Below, one piece after another: positions 22,427 through 35,149 of a stretch of DNA of 64,000 nt (position 1 is its first letter; the number at the start of each line of letters is the position of its first letter). Location of the stretch: contig NC_083605.1 of the NCBI RefSeq assembly GCF_029168945.1, forward strand, positions 25,123,280-25,187,279. Reading direction: 5' to 3'. This DNA is from Cannabis sativa. Its lineage: Eukaryota; Streptophyta; Magnoliopsida; Rosales; Cannabaceae. The notes below the pieces were generated by a model. That model was not told where the DNA came from. It ran no database searches and worked only from the letters and a program-made list of their open reading frames with translations. Made by a program: the position numbers and the translations under genes.

Positions 22427-24227
22427 TGTTGGGTTTTGTGCCCTAAATAAAACTCATTTCAATATAATCAGATTTACTTATTAATAAAGATCAGAAATAA
22501 CATTTTATGTTGCATGGTTCACATGATTTTTTTCATGATTATATGTATATAATGTATGAATTCTTTTTAAGTCCAGAACATATGAATTTGTTAAAGATTA
22601 TAGTGTTGTCAGCACAGTGGAATATAATCTTAATTATATGTTCGAAAGTTTATTCCCTGATTTGTCAGAACACTGGATTTAGACTGACATGGTATAATCA
22701 GCGATAGGTATTCTTACACCTTGGAAAAGTGTTATGTCCTTTCCAGGACATTGACAAAGTTTACCAGTATCAGATGTATGGAGTATACATCGAAAGGGAC
22801 CGATATTGAACTTTGATTAGATATATTAAAACTTACCGTAATATCTATTAAATTCAATATCACCTGTTGATCCTAGATCAAATGACCTTAATCCTGATAT
22901 GGTTAGGTTCGATCTCAAGAGTACTATACATGTTCTTTGATTTGTTAGTTAAGCCTACTTTTGGGTCAGGGTGATACGTACATTTTGGGAACATGATAGT
23001 ATAATTGAGTGGGAGCGCTACCATAAATATGGAATCTATAACTTCTATAGGAACTTAGAAGTGAAACGATGATATCCTTCGAGCTTGGCTAAACAGAGAT
23101 AAATGGTGGAGATCTCATTTCACTTTGCTGAAATATCATTTATACAGAGCTAAGTGTTTTAAGGATAAAATACATTGAAGGTGTAACGGTAACTTAGTGC
23201 CTTTTCAATGTAGATCATCTATTAGAGGGTCATTGATCACATTAGGGTTATAACAATGAATAACTAATGATGTGTCTATATAATGGAACATATAGAGCGT
23301 TCTATATGACTGAGAGTGCGATTCCAAGTTCTAAGTGTGGATTCAATAAGGAATTAATAAGTTAGGCAATTTACTTGGTAAATTCGGTTCGACTTATTGG
23401 AAGCTCGGTTATACAGACCCATGGTCCCCATACTAGTTGAGACCATACTACTTGTAAGACTCAGTTAATTGATTTTAATTAATCAATTATAATTCTAAAG
23501 TTAGACTATGTCTACTTTATGAATTTTCACTAAGCAAGTGTGAAATTGTAAAGAAAAGAGATTCTAGGTTTATTTATTAATTAAGAGACTTTACATATCT
23601 AAATTAATAAATATATTAAATGGCAATATTATTTAATAATTATTTTCAAGTTATTAAATAATTAGAATTGACATTTAAAAGGTTAAATTGGAAAATTACA
23701 AAGCGAGGCCCAATTCCCATTGTATGGCCGGCCACATGCACAAGAAATACCATTTATAGTTTCCATTATTTTAATGCCATACAATTCTAACCTAAACCTA
23801 GAGGGTATTCTATAAATAGAAAGTGTTGGCTTCAGGAAATACACAACTTTGAACATTTAGTTTCTTTCAGAAAAGCCACACGCCCCTCTCTCTCTCTTTT
23901 CTTCTCTCTAAATTTCGAATTCCTTTGAGTGACGAGTAGTGCCCACACACATCAAGTGGTACCTTAATCATAGTATGTAAGACTATGGAAAATCTACATC
24001 AAAGAAGGAGAAAAGAAGATCCAAATTCAGATCTTGATTATGCTCTGCTACAGAAAGGAATCAAGGGCTAGAGATCTGAATGGAAGGAGTCATAATATTC
24101 CGCTGCACCCACTGTAAGGTTTTTTAAACTTTATATGTGTTTATTTTCATTGTTTTAGAATTCATATTAGGATGTTAATCAAACATACTTGGTAGTAAAT
24201 CTAGATCCTGGTAAAATAATTCCAACA
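22427..24227 (+). repeat. Copia-1 3' LTR
   Basis: 1801 bp, TGTTGGG...CCAACA, closely matching 10514-12358. It lacks about 43 bp present near 11780-11830 of the partner. A TATA box CTATAAATAG is at about 23809-23818. It is followed by the target duplication ATCTT. Confidence 0.9.
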
Positions 24228-24232
24228 ATCTT

Positions 24233-25175
24233 TAATCTCTGAATATAATCTTTCAGATGTTCCCCTTGTCGTTGTTTGACTTTGACAAGGTCTTTCAGCT
24301 GCGATCGTATAAGTCTCGAGGACGAGAATTGTGTATACGATTCTTGTGAGAACTCAGTCCAAGAGTTGAATCTCCCCAGGGTGAGTTTAAAGTACCACTA
24401 TTCGGCTGTCTTTGACAGTATGGCTGGGAATAAGCGACAGCGGACATCACTAGTGACCTTTTGGAGGTTGAGTTGCATCTTGAAGTATTTGATGTGAGCC
24501 AGTGGGTTCTCTCGTTCGGTATACATCTTCCATACCAGCATTTTGAGCTTTGGCAGAGGTAGGGCATTTATATATGCCAAGAATGTTGATCCCCTCGACT
24601 GATCAAGTTTGAGGTCTAAAGGCTTCGAGCCAGCTATGCCCTGGATCATGTCCCTGAGTTGGTCTAATATGCTTGCACAGAAGGATCTGTTAATGTGGGG
24701 ACTTGATTGACTGGCCCTCCTTGAGGAGGCTGCAAATTTGAAAAGCTAGGGGTTGGCTATTCATACCTTGGGAGAGTGTATGGTGAAGATCAGCCATGCC
24801 CTACAGACCGTGCCCAACCATTCCCAGGTACAGGAGTTGGCCTAGGCCAGCCATGCTTACACCTGGTTGTTGTGCTTGGGCGGCCAGACCCTGCCCAACC
24901 AGTGCTCCTCCATGGCCGACTAGTCTTGGAAAGGGCAGGGTCTAGCCGCCTATGATGGATCCTTGGTCCGCCAGATTTACGTTGGGCATGATTTGACCGC
25001 TTGTGACTCCTCGGTTGACTGGGGTAAATCACACCAATTGTTGGAGTTTGGTGGATCTAGATTCCTTAAGTGATCGGTCTCACTTCTTGAATCACCATTT
25101 TGGGTGTTTCCACCCCCTCTCGGTCCTCGTCGGTCAAAGATCAATCTCTGCGCACCTTGCTTCCCTAGGGGAGGA
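24233..25175 (-). pseudogene. Minus-strand gypsy gag core (capsid) fragment
   Basis: From about 24640 leftward the minus strand reads ALPLPKLKMLVWKMYTEREN and PLAHIKYFKMQLNLQK, then RCRLFPAILSKTAE and, further on, LKDLVKVKQRQGEHLKDYIQ. This is the retrotransposon gag (capsid) domain of plant gypsy elements, with its P-F-P-x-x-L and H-L-x-x-Y-I-x-R hallmarks. Upstream (24700-25175) lies a charged, Pro/Arg/Gly-rich linker (RLIFDRRGPRGGG). It is bounded on the left by the end of copia-1 and on the right by the start of copia-2, and continues on both far sides (10183-10508 and 37598-38442). Confidence 0.75.
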
Positions 25176-25180
25176 AGTTT

Positions 25181-27062
25181 TGTTGGGTTTTGTGCCATAA
25201 GTAAAACCCATTTAAAATAATCAAGTTTACTAATTAATAAAGATCAGAAATCGCATTTTATATTGCATGGTTCACATGATTAATTTCATAATTATGTTTA
25301 ATGTATAAATTCTATTAAGTCCAGAACATATGTATTTTTTAATGATTATAGTGTTGTCAGCACAATGGAATATAATCATGATTATATGTTCAAAATTTTA
25401 ATTCCCTAATTTGTCAGTTCACTAGACTTAGACTGGCATGATAATCAACGATAGGTATACTTACACCTTGGATAAGTGTTATGTCCTTTCCAGGGCATTG
25501 GCAAAGTTTACTAGTATCGGATGTATGGAGTATACATTGGAAGGGACCGATATAGATATTAGATAAGATATCCTAAACTTACCGTTATATCTTTCTAAGT
25601 CAATATCAATTGTTGATCTTAGGTCTATGGATCTTAATCCTGACATAGTTAGGTTCGATCTCAAGAGTGTTATTTGTGTTCTTTGATTTGTTAGTTAAGC
25701 CTACCTTTTGGTCTGGGTGATACGTACATTTTGGGAGCATGATAGTACAATTGAGTGGGAGCGCTAATCATAGATATGAAATCTATAGCTTTTATCTAGA
25801 CATAGAAGTGAAACGATGATTTTCTTCGAGCTTGGCTGAATAGAGATAAATGATTGAGGCCTCATTTCAGTAATTATATTAGTTTACTGAAGTATCATTT
25901 ATAGGTTGCTAAGTGTTTTGAGGATAAAATACATTGAAGGGTAGAACGGTAAATTTGTCCCTATTCAATGTAGATTATCTATAGAGAATCCTTGACTATT
26001 AGGATTGTAACAATGGATAATCATAACGTATCTATATCATGGTACATATAGAGCGTTCTATATAACTGAGAGTGTATTCAATTCCAAATCTATAGTGGAG
26101 CAAGGCGGAATTAATAAGTTGAGAATTTACTTGGTGAATTCTAGATCTACTTATTGAAAGCTCAGTTATATAGGTCCAAGGTCATCTCACTAGTTGAGAT
26201 AATACTTCTTGCAGACTCAGTTAATTGATTTTAATTAATCAATTATAATTCTAAAATTACACTATGTCTTATTTATGAATTTTGACTAAGCAAGGGCTTA
26301 ATTGTGAAGAAAAGAGATTTTGGGATCAATTAGTTAATTAAGAGACTTTGTATGGTCTAATTAATAAATTACACAAATGGAAATTTTATTTGATAATTAA
26401 TTATAATTATTAAATAAATAGTTTTGACATTTATAGGTTTGAATTGGAAAATATGGTATTATTGAAAAGAAGAATAAGTGGTTAAAAAAAGTGGTAAAAT
26501 TGTAACTAGAAAGTGGTCCATTTAATGTGTACGGCCAAGTGTGATTTTTTGCCCAATTTTTTATTCTTTTTTATTCCATATAATTCAACCCTAAGCCCTA
26601 GTTGAAACACTATAAAAGGAACATGATGCTCTCATCTCATCGACTTGACACTTTGTCAAATTTTAGTGAACTTGACTATTCAACCAAACCTAGATGAGAG
26701 AGTTCCTTCCTTAGTAATTCAAACCTCCTTCATTGTTCTTCACCTATTTCGGCCTATAGTGAGTGAGTGACATGCCCACACATAGCAAGTCAAGTACTCG
26801 ATCATAGTGAGTAAGACGGTAGTAACCAAAGCCGAAGGAGAGAAAGAGATCCAAGTTCAGATCTTGATTATGCTCTGCGATAGAAATGAATCAAGGGCTA
26901 GAGATCTTGAACGGAAGGAGTCATATTATTCCGCTACAATCAATGTTAAGGTTTTCTTAAACCCTTATGTGTTTATTTTATTATTTTAGAGAATTCATAT
27001 TTAGGATGTTAATTCAACATACGTGTTAGTAAATCTAGATCCTAGTAAAAATATTCCCAACA
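25181..27062 (+). repeat. Copia-2 5' LTR
   Basis: TGTTGGGTTTTGTGCCATAA...TTCCCAACA, 1882 bp. A TATA box CTATAAAAGG is at about 26610. It belongs to a different subfamily from the copia-1 LTRs (similar layout, many substitutions). Confidence 0.9.
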
Positions 27063-27064
27063 AC

Positions 27065-27081
27065 CGGCATCAGAGCCATGG
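27065..27081 (+). other. Primer-binding site of copia-2
   Basis: CGGCATCAGAGCCATGG, two bases after the LTR end. ATCAGAGCC matches the initiator tRNA-Met complement exactly. Confidence 0.75.
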
Positions 27082-27299
27082 TAACGATTTACTTTCGTGA
27101 AATATGTATTTAAAACGATGAATATTGTTTGTGTATTGATTTGGATGTGTTCATGTTAGTTTATGTGTTAATTGATGATTGAATGTGAATTACAAAATTT
27201 TTCCATGAAAATATTTTGTTTGGATTCCTTGTGAAAAATTAAGCAATTTTGGGTTTTACGGAACTTGATTCTGATAAAAATTGAAAAAGATATGAAGGT

Positions 27300-27560
27300 T
27301 TGAAAAACGGGTACACATAGTGCTCCATCGCACGCACACCATTCCTTCGGACAAGGTGATATGCACGCGAACAAGGGAAATCGTGTCTGAAGACACAGAT
27401 AGCATCCGTTCAGACACGCTGCTCTTGCCCAGGAAGCCTGCATCTGCGCCGAGGGAGATGCTGTAGCTGCCAAGGTTCTCGGCGCCAGAGGTTGCAAATT
27501 CTCCTTCCGCGCGCGTGTAAGGGCTGCGTGCAGCCTCCTACTGGGCAGCTTCCATAGTTG
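27300..27560 (+). other. GC-rich cassette in the copia-2 leader
   Basis: GC-rich DNA inside an AT-rich leader. The end near 27505-27545 shares CGCGCGCGTGTAAGGGCTGC and TGCAGCC with the copia-1 and nested cassettes. The first 180 bp are specific to this copy. Confidence 0.6.
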
Positions 27561-28904
27561 CCCCAAAAATTCAATTTTTCTGGGATTTTTTTCCAATTTC
27601 GAATTTTTGCAATTTTCAAACCCTAATTTCAAAATAAAATATTATTTTTAATATATTTAGACTTAAATATCAATTTTAAATTAATAATTAATTTTTTAAT
27701 AGATTATTATTAATCTTTGATATTTTGAAGTTTAATTTTAAAAATTGATTATTTTATTTTTTTAAATTATGGTCAGATTTAAAAATTTGTTAATTTCTTT
27801 AATATTTATATATTATTTAATTATAAGATCAGATTTTTTAATATTAGGCATATTTTAAATTAAAAGATACCTTTATCCTTTTAATTTGAAGTATTATATT
27901 AAAATTATCTTATAAGATAAATTAAATAATATAAAATTTGAAATTAACCAAGATATTTTTATAGATATTCTAACCATAATATTTTTAAGTTCAAAATTGG
28001 TTATTTTGTTAAATATTTAACTATTTATAAATTATAAGTTAAAAAAAATGATATTTATGTTATTTTATATCATTTTACTTATTAGATATTTGTAAATAGT
28101 ATTTTAATTATTTAAATAACCTAGATATTTTTGTAGAAATTTGAATAATGCTTAATTTGAGATATTTTGACATATAATTAGGATAATTATTATTTGTTTA
28201 TTATTTTATTCTTAAAATAATAATTGTCTAACCATATCTATTTAAAATTGGTTTATTTTATTATTTTAATTTTATTAAATTATAAGATTAGAAAATGATA
28301 TTGAAAATATTTTTTTGGTTATTTTTCAAATCATTTATCTTATTATTTAAATTAGTTTCATTATTTTTAACTTTAAATTTTGATGAGATATTTAAGGTTG
28401 TTTTTAACAACTCTAAATTTTCAAAATTTAGTTGGTTAGTTAAATACTAATTTAATTATATTAATATCTTGTTTCACATTTGTTACATGGATTTGTTTTA
28501 TTTAATTATTTATTCAAAAACTTTTTTTAACAAACCTATTATTTATTTGATCTAAATTGCTATGATTAAGTTGTTGATAGATCCAATGATCTAATTTTAA
28601 TCATAGTCCAAATATCAATAGATCTTTTAAATAATTTGTAACAGGTAAATTTTGTAATTTCTTTCATCTGTGTAAACTTAGAAACATGATAGGGCCCATC
28701 CTAATCAATTTGACCTATGTGAGCCTATATGTTTGCTTTTGGGCTTAGATGCATATAGGAAGCCCATTTATTTCTAGATATGCAAATGGACTAGTTTGCT
28801 AAAATAAAATATCACCTAATGATAGCTTTATTTAGGCCTAATTAGTATAGGGCTTATTCAATGAATAACAATTATTTAATGAAAGGTTAAATTCTTCTCA
28901 TTTG

Positions 28905-29000
28905 GGCCTTGTGTGAGAGTTAAGGGGGCAATAGTAATGGGTACGACATACTGAACCCAACCCTCCCTCACATGAACAACCCTAATTGTGAAGATCCATT
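28905..29000 (+). other. Conserved leader block, copia-2 copy
   Basis: Matches 14196-14295 with few changes (GGGCCTTGTGTGAGAGTT, GGTACGACATACTGAACCC), in DNA that is otherwise poorly conserved. Confidence 0.6.
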
Positions 29001-29009
29001 TGCCTTATT

Positions 29010-30590
29010 TAAATAATTGTATTAGGCTAATTATACTAGTTTAACGTAATTAAAATTGAATTAGCAAAATAATTAATTTTGAAATAAATGAAATTAATTT
29101 TTATTGGATTATTTTAAAATTAATTTAGATAAATACACTTAGTTTAATGAAATATTCTAGATAGTGATTTCTAGTTACTAATTTATATTTTATAATATTT
29201 AATTAAGTAGAAAAATATATTTAAGTTGAAAATTAATTTGTTAATTAATTTTAGACCAGCTTAAATTAGAATATTTTTCTTGAAACTTAGAATTTAAATA
29301 TAATTAATAATTAAGTTGATTTTATTCAAAATACTTAATTATTTATTTCTATTTCATTAAATTTAATTGAATTAGAAAATATATATTTAAGTTGAAAATT
29401 AATTTTGGACCAACTTAAATTATAATATTTTCTTAGATATTAAATTAGAATTAATAATTAAGTTGATTTTATTCAAGATACTTAATTATTTCTATTTTAA
29501 TGAATTTAATCAAATTAGAAAATTATATTTACGCTGGAAATTTTTCAATTTTAGATCAACTTAAATTAGAATAATTTTTAGAGTATATTTTATTTTATTT
29601 TAATAATCATATTCACACATAATTTTGAATTGCATTTATTTATTTTAAATGCAGTGATTTCGAAATTTTTCAATTTTGAAAATTAGATTAAGTTGGAAAT
29701 TAATTTTAATTAATTTTAGATCAACTTAAATCAAGTAATTTTCATTAATGATTTATTAATAAATAGACTAAAATATATTATTTTAATTAGAAAATTAGTA
29801 ATTAGTTTATGAATTATCTAGATAGATATTTTCTAGGTAAACTTTTTTGTATTTCTCTAGATATATTTAATTAAATTAGAAAATTAATATTTAAGTTGAT
29901 TTGTTCAAGACACTTAAATATTTGATATTTTTCTTAAGAATTTAATTAAATAGGAAAATTATATTTATGGTTAAAATTAATTTATTTAATTTTAGACCAA
30001 CATAAATTAGAATAATTTTTTCAATTTTATTTTATATGAATTTCGAAACTGTATCTTTATACATTGGATTTCGAATTCAGTTATATATTTATAGAAAATT
30101 AAAATTGAGTTGAAAATTAATTTTAATTAATTTTGGACCAACTTAAATTAAGTAATTTTCATAATATTTATTGGAAAATATTTCTTTTTATTTTTCAGAT
30201 CTTCCTAAAGTATAATTTTATAAATATTAAATTAAAATTTATATTTAGAGTTATCTAAATTAGTAATTTTAAATAAATATATATATATATATTAAAATAA
30301 ATAGATTAAAATAAGTATTAAAAGAAAATATAATTCTTTAAAATAATGAGCTTTAGTTATAAGGATATTCGATCTCCATTGTTGGTCCTACATGGTTGAA
30401 TATTTTCAATATTACCTCAAGACGCTAGACTTCGTCCCCCTTATGTATGGTTATTCGTTGAAGCATTTAACACCGTAACGATCTCTTATGATAAGTATTT
30501 TGTAAGTTTTCGTCTCTATTAGACTCTCCCCTACGGTGACTACTTAGAGATAAATTTACGAAGTATGAAATAATAGTAGAAGCTCGTAAA
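29010..30590 (+). other. AT-rich leader of copia-2
   Basis: About 1.4 kb of AT-rich DNA built of diverged repeats such as AATTAATTTTGGACCAACTT and TTAGAAAATTATATTTAAG, recurring near 29230, 29390, 29550, 29700, 29980 and 30110. From about 30350 it becomes less AT-rich (GATCTCCATTGTTGG), leading to the repeated leader motif. No gene is seen. Confidence 0.5.
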
Positions 30591-30602
30591 ATAAGAATAA
30601 CC

Positions 30603-30939
30603 TTGACTCTCGCCTACTGGGACAACGTTGGATTCTTATTTTGATCGAATAAAAGGTTGCTAGAATGGTGTCCATTTTAGATGAGCTGACAACTCTATTC
30701 AATGAATGATTACTTTGACTCTCGCCTACTAGGACACTGTATCAGTTCGTTGGAAACCTTGGAAGTTATTTAAGATATGATAGTTTTGTCTTTTCACATG
30801 TCTTTGTTACTTGCTAAATGCTTAATAATTTTTAAATTGTGTGTGAATTTATATTGAACCATTTATTTTTTCTATTATTAATTGTAGTTGTAAATTTCGT
30901 GTAAAATAAGAATAATTTTGACTTTCGCCTACCGGCACA
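30603..30939 (+). other. Leader motif, three copies in copia-2
   Basis: TTGACTCTCGCCTACTGGGA(CA) at 30603-30624, a second at about 30717-30738, and a weaker third, TTGACTTTCGCCTACCGGCA(CA), at 30918-30939. Two are followed by GTTGGATTCTTATTTT. This corresponds to 15284-15418 and 55145-55280. Confidence 0.6.
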
Positions 30940-31319
30940 TCGTTGGATTCTTATTTTAAATCGAAATTATCGTAAGTTTTCCTCTTAGCTTATTCATTTT
31001 GAATTTTCTTAAATAGTATATCATTGGATGAATGGTTTATAAATTATTTGCTTATGATGTCATTCTGTTTTCTCTTAAAAAATCGAATGGCGCATATAAT
31101 TATATTCCCAGCATTCTATCCTAAAATGATATAAATCCTCGATCTTAGAAATCTCCTACTTGTATATGTTTACTTTAGGCTAATTAAACTTAGAGTTAGA
31201 TTAGTAGTGGTGGTCCAAGCTAGAATAAAACTCATTGTATATTTGGTATAAATTTAAGTCTTTGACTAATTTAGATTCCAAATAGAAATTTTATATTTCT
31301 GTTTCCTGGACTACATTAT

Positions 31320-33430
31320 ACATTACAGTATGCCTTTCACAAGTTTTGAATATCCATTTTCTGTCAATGGATTCAAACTGTATGTTTATGTATAGAATAT
31401 GAGTTTAGTTTTCTGTGACCAGGATCCACTTGGACTATTCTAAGAACTCTTTATTGTAACTAGACCAAAGTAATCAAAAGACCACAACCACATTCTTATA
31501 TATCTATGGCATTTGTATCTTGTTCATAGTGGTGCTGACAAGATCATTCTCTGCAAAGAGTTAAACATGCCTACATCCACTTGAAAGTAGGATCATCTAT
31601 ATTGGCATATGGATGTACTTTCAGGGGTTGATATGAATTTTTCTTATATTCTTAAGACGATCACTCTAGATTTTACCTTATGCAAAAAAATTTGAATTGT
31701 TTAAGAAATTTCATGACTTTCTAACAGTGGTGAAAACCATTAAGGTAAGTGGTTAAAGATCATGCGAACTGATAGGGGTGGAGAAATATTTGGTAGATTT
31801 GCAGTTCAAAGATCATTAACTTGATTTTTTTAATTGTATCCACACTTACATCTCTAGAAATTCAATTTGCATATTGATGATAGTATAAGGTCTATAATTA
31901 GTTACTAGCAGTTGCCTAAGTCCTTCTAGGGAAATACCCTAGTGATAGGAAAATTTCAAAATGATGAAATGGTTGTGTACTTAGTGTAAACCATTACTAG
32001 ACTCATGGATGACCTGATCGTGATCTTAAGGAAAGCCAAAACTGTTAACCAAGGTTTGCATGTTTGATAGCTATTCTAAGTGATTAGGGGTGGACCATCC
32101 CATAGTCATTAGATAAGAAAGTGTTTGTTTCAACAAATACTACTTTTCTAAGAAAATGACTAAGTCTGAAAATAAAGTAGCAAATAAAGGAGATAAGTTT
32201 CTTGATTCCAAAAGTGTTCTATCATCTTATTTTGTATAAGATGGCCCCACTGCCTCTGTTGTCTTGACACAACCGAAGAGGACAATACCATTTAGATTCT
32301 TAGACAGATTGTCACGGTACCTTGTTGTAGTGGGAGGGTTTCAAGAAACTCACCCTGTTATGACTTGAAAGACACTTGTGATAAAAGACATTGTTAGTTT
32401 AAACAAGTAATGGATAGTCAGAATAAGGAACTAAGTAAAGCCAAGAGAACTATGGTTAAAACCATTCATATGGAGTAACCAAAAATTTTCTATTACAAGG
32501 ACAAGAAAGGAAGTCTTGTTAATTAAGTCTATTCAATGGACTCAAAAAGCTTCCTGTTCCTAGTGTTAAATGTTTGAGTTTATCTAAACCTATGGCTTAT
32601 GGTATGCCTGATGATTTACATACTCTAGTGCAAGCAACTTACTTTAGTAAGTTGCTGGAGCATTTTTCTTCTAATGGCAATCTATAGAAGCTTCTCGACT
32701 TTTAGACATAGATTTTATTTATCTAAGGAGAAGTTTCATCTATTCCAGAAAAGATAAAGGCCAAGAAAAAAATTCCTTGAATCAACAGTGAGAGGTCTCA
32801 TATATGCTTTGTTATGCATTAGACCAGACACATGCGGTTGAGTGGGAGTAATGAGTAAGTATCAGATTAATCTAGGAAAAGAACATTGGAAGACAATCAA
32901 GTAAATCTTAAGATCAAGAAGAGGAACTATATGTTTGTTATAAGGGTGGTATTCAATACTCTTAGACTACACTAAATCAGGTTTTTAGACTTACCTTAGT
33001 GCTAGAAAGTCTGCTGATGAGAGTAGTGATTTTAGAGAAGTATAAAATCCTATCTGAAGTCTCTAAGTCTACCAGAGAGATGTTCAAGTTGTAGGAAAGA
33101 TACGTATTCAGTCTATGAAAAGTTCTATACATTTTTTGCATTGTACCAACATTTATTAACTATTAGTGTTACTTCCTGAATAACGCAGAAGTAGTTTCCA
33201 AAAAGTAAAGAATCCAGTATCCCTTGAGGAGTAGACCTATAGAGAGGAATTTCACAATATAAAGGATTTTGTGATTAAGGAAATGTAATGGTGGAGGAAA
33301 GATTGTATTGAATACAACCTGTCAGATCCTATTACGGAGAGAATTCTACATACTACACTTGATCTGGATATGAAGGTGTAGAGATTATTTGAAATACACT
33401 TTTTGTTTTATATTAGTGCAAGAGGGAGTT
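31320..33430 (+). pseudogene. Decayed copia pol tail of copia-2
   Basis: This starts with GAG-pre-integrase-like remains near 31500-31560 (TYLWHLYLVHSGADKI; LWH is the usual signature). Integrase remains follow, including RTDRGGE near 31770, and RNase H remains to about 33330 (YREEFHNIKDFVIK, NLSDPIT). There are many stops. The recognisable blocks are the same as in copia-1, and the frame break between the I-E-R and F-H-N segments near 33245 appears in copia-1, copia-2 and copia-4. It ends in the polypurine stretch GCAAGAGGGAGTT before the 3' LTR. Confidence 0.6.
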
Positions 33431-34491
33431 TGTTGGGTTTTGTGCCCTAAATAAAACTCATTTCAATATAATCAGATTTACTAATTAATAAAGATCAGAA
33501 ATCGCATTTTATGTTGCATGGTTCACATGATTAATTTCATGATTATATTTAATGTATAAATTTTATCAAGTCTAGAACATATGTATTTTTTCATGATTAT
33601 AGTGTTGTCAGCACAGTAGAATATAATCATGATTATATGTTCAAAATTTTAATTCACTAATTTGTCAGTTCACTGGATTTAGACTGGCATGATAATCAAC
33701 GATAGGTATACTTACACCTTGGATAAGTGTTATGTCCTTTCCAGGGCATTGGTAAAGTTTACCAGTACCGGATGTATGGAGTATACATTGGAAGGGACCG
33801 ATATTGATCTTAGATAAGATATCCTAAACTTACTGTTATATCTTTCTAAGTCAATATCAATGGTTGATCTTAGGTCTATGGATCTTAATCCTGACATGGT
33901 TAGGTTCGATCTCAATAGTGTTATTTGTGTTCTTTGATTTGTTAGTTAAGCCTATCTTTTGGTCTGGATGATACGTACTGTAACACCCTAACTAGCATAG
34001 GCGTATTACGTGATTTTTAAACGTACTGTGCAGCTCGTTGCTAATCAACGAGGTTTATGGAAATCGTGATTAATTAAAATTTTTGCTTTTTAATTAAACT
34101 TATAAAATATTTATACAAAAATACTCGGGATCCCGATTACAAACCATTTTATAAAAGTTCACTGACTATACAAAATACTTGTCGCCTAGCGACTAATTAC
34201 AAAACACGCCCTGCTGTCCCGATGATCGTACTCTCTAGGCCTAACCGCCCCGACATGTACAATTTTCACCGGCTCGCTCTCACGGTTCCTCAGCCTTAGC
34301 CTTGCCCTTACCTACACATAAACATAGCACTGTGAGTCGACAGACTCAGTAAGAAAAGCATAAATCATAAACATACATAAATCCCGGGCTATGATCAGAC
34401 GCCCATACCCCTGACCATAACCCTAACTGTCGTGTCCCACACGATACTGAGTCCCGAACGTTCATAAGACGGTACTATTGACAAGTAACAA

Positions 34492-34735
34492 CCTATACTC
34501 GGTACACTGGTCATACTCCAGCTGCTAGTCATACTCTAGCCTGTACCGATGTGTTACAGTATCAGCCTATACTCGGTTCACTGGTTATACTCGAGCTGCT
34601 AGTCATACTCTAGCCTAACCGATGTGATACGGTCACATAGCACTGTACCACCAACCCTAGTATCAGCCTATACTCGGTATACTGGTCATACTCCAGTTGC
34701 TAGTCATACTCTAGCCTACCCGATGTGATATGGTC
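34492..34735. repeat. Three-unit tandem repeat in the gypsy solo LTR
   Basis: Units start CCTATACTCGGT at 34492, 34566 and 34668 and share CATACTCCAGCTGCTAGTCA and TACTCTAGCCTA. Unit 2 carries about 28 extra bases. Each unit also contains two near-copies of a TCATACTC core. Confidence 0.75.
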
Positions 34736-35078
34736 GGATGGTACGAAGCCAACATACATATCTAATGTAATCTAACAGGCTTCCTAACATGCACGCTAAA
34801 CATGTAATATATATGCATACTGTTATACTAATCTTACCTCAATTCCGAATTCAGGTGTGCCGGTCAACCTGACTGGAACGAATTGCACGGCGGTTTACAG
34901 GCTCCTAAACCATAACAATCACAACACTATAAGTGATACGCTAAATCACTTCCCGGGGACTTAAACTAGAAACTAAAAGTTTCCCTATCGATAAAAAGCA
35001 TGGCAATACCCAAAATAACATAAAAACGAGAAAATCTAGGGTTTCTGAAAATCACCCAACCGGCAGACCAGTTGCCCA

Positions 35079-35149
35079 ACCGGAATTCCGGTTCTGGGAA
35101 TTTTCAGAACCCCATCCGGAATTCCGGATGCACAACCGGAATTCCGGTT
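35079..35149. repeat. Cluster of three perfect palindromes centred on GAATTC
   Basis: AACCGGAATTCCGGTT at 35079-35094, CATCCGGAATTCCGGATG at 35113-35130, and AACCGGAATTCCGGTT at 35134-35149. All share the core CCGGAATTCCGG, inside the solo LTR. Confidence 0.85.

Larger units (their letters stand above)
10514..24227 (+). mobile_element. Copia-1: LTR retrotransposon (13.7 kb, with nested reverse copy)
   Basis: The boundaries are the paired LTRs 10514-12358 and 22427-24227, starting TGTTGGG and ending CAATA/CAACA, with identical 5 bp target duplications ATCTT at 10509-10513 and 24228-24232. The insertion split a minus-strand gypsy gag. The internal part is a primer-binding site, a long AT-rich leader (12378-14835), a reverse-oriented truncated family member (14848-20645), and a decayed pol tail (20646-22426). 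No open gag or pol is present, so movement needed proteins in trans. The two LTRs differ at about ten sites in their first 300 bp by eye, plus one deletion of roughly 43 bp in the right LTR. Confidence 0.85.

Noticed and set aside
25479..25664. 61-codon frame nearly identical at 33730-33915
   Set aside because: Again an LTR-pair duplicate (copia-2), antisense, with no protein-like features.
27168..27632. 154-codon minus-strand frame in the copia-2 leader
   Set aside because: It spans the GC-rich cassette and its AT-rich flanks antisense to the element, has no counterpart in the other copies, and reads as low-complexity Phe/Lys and Arg/Leu stretches.
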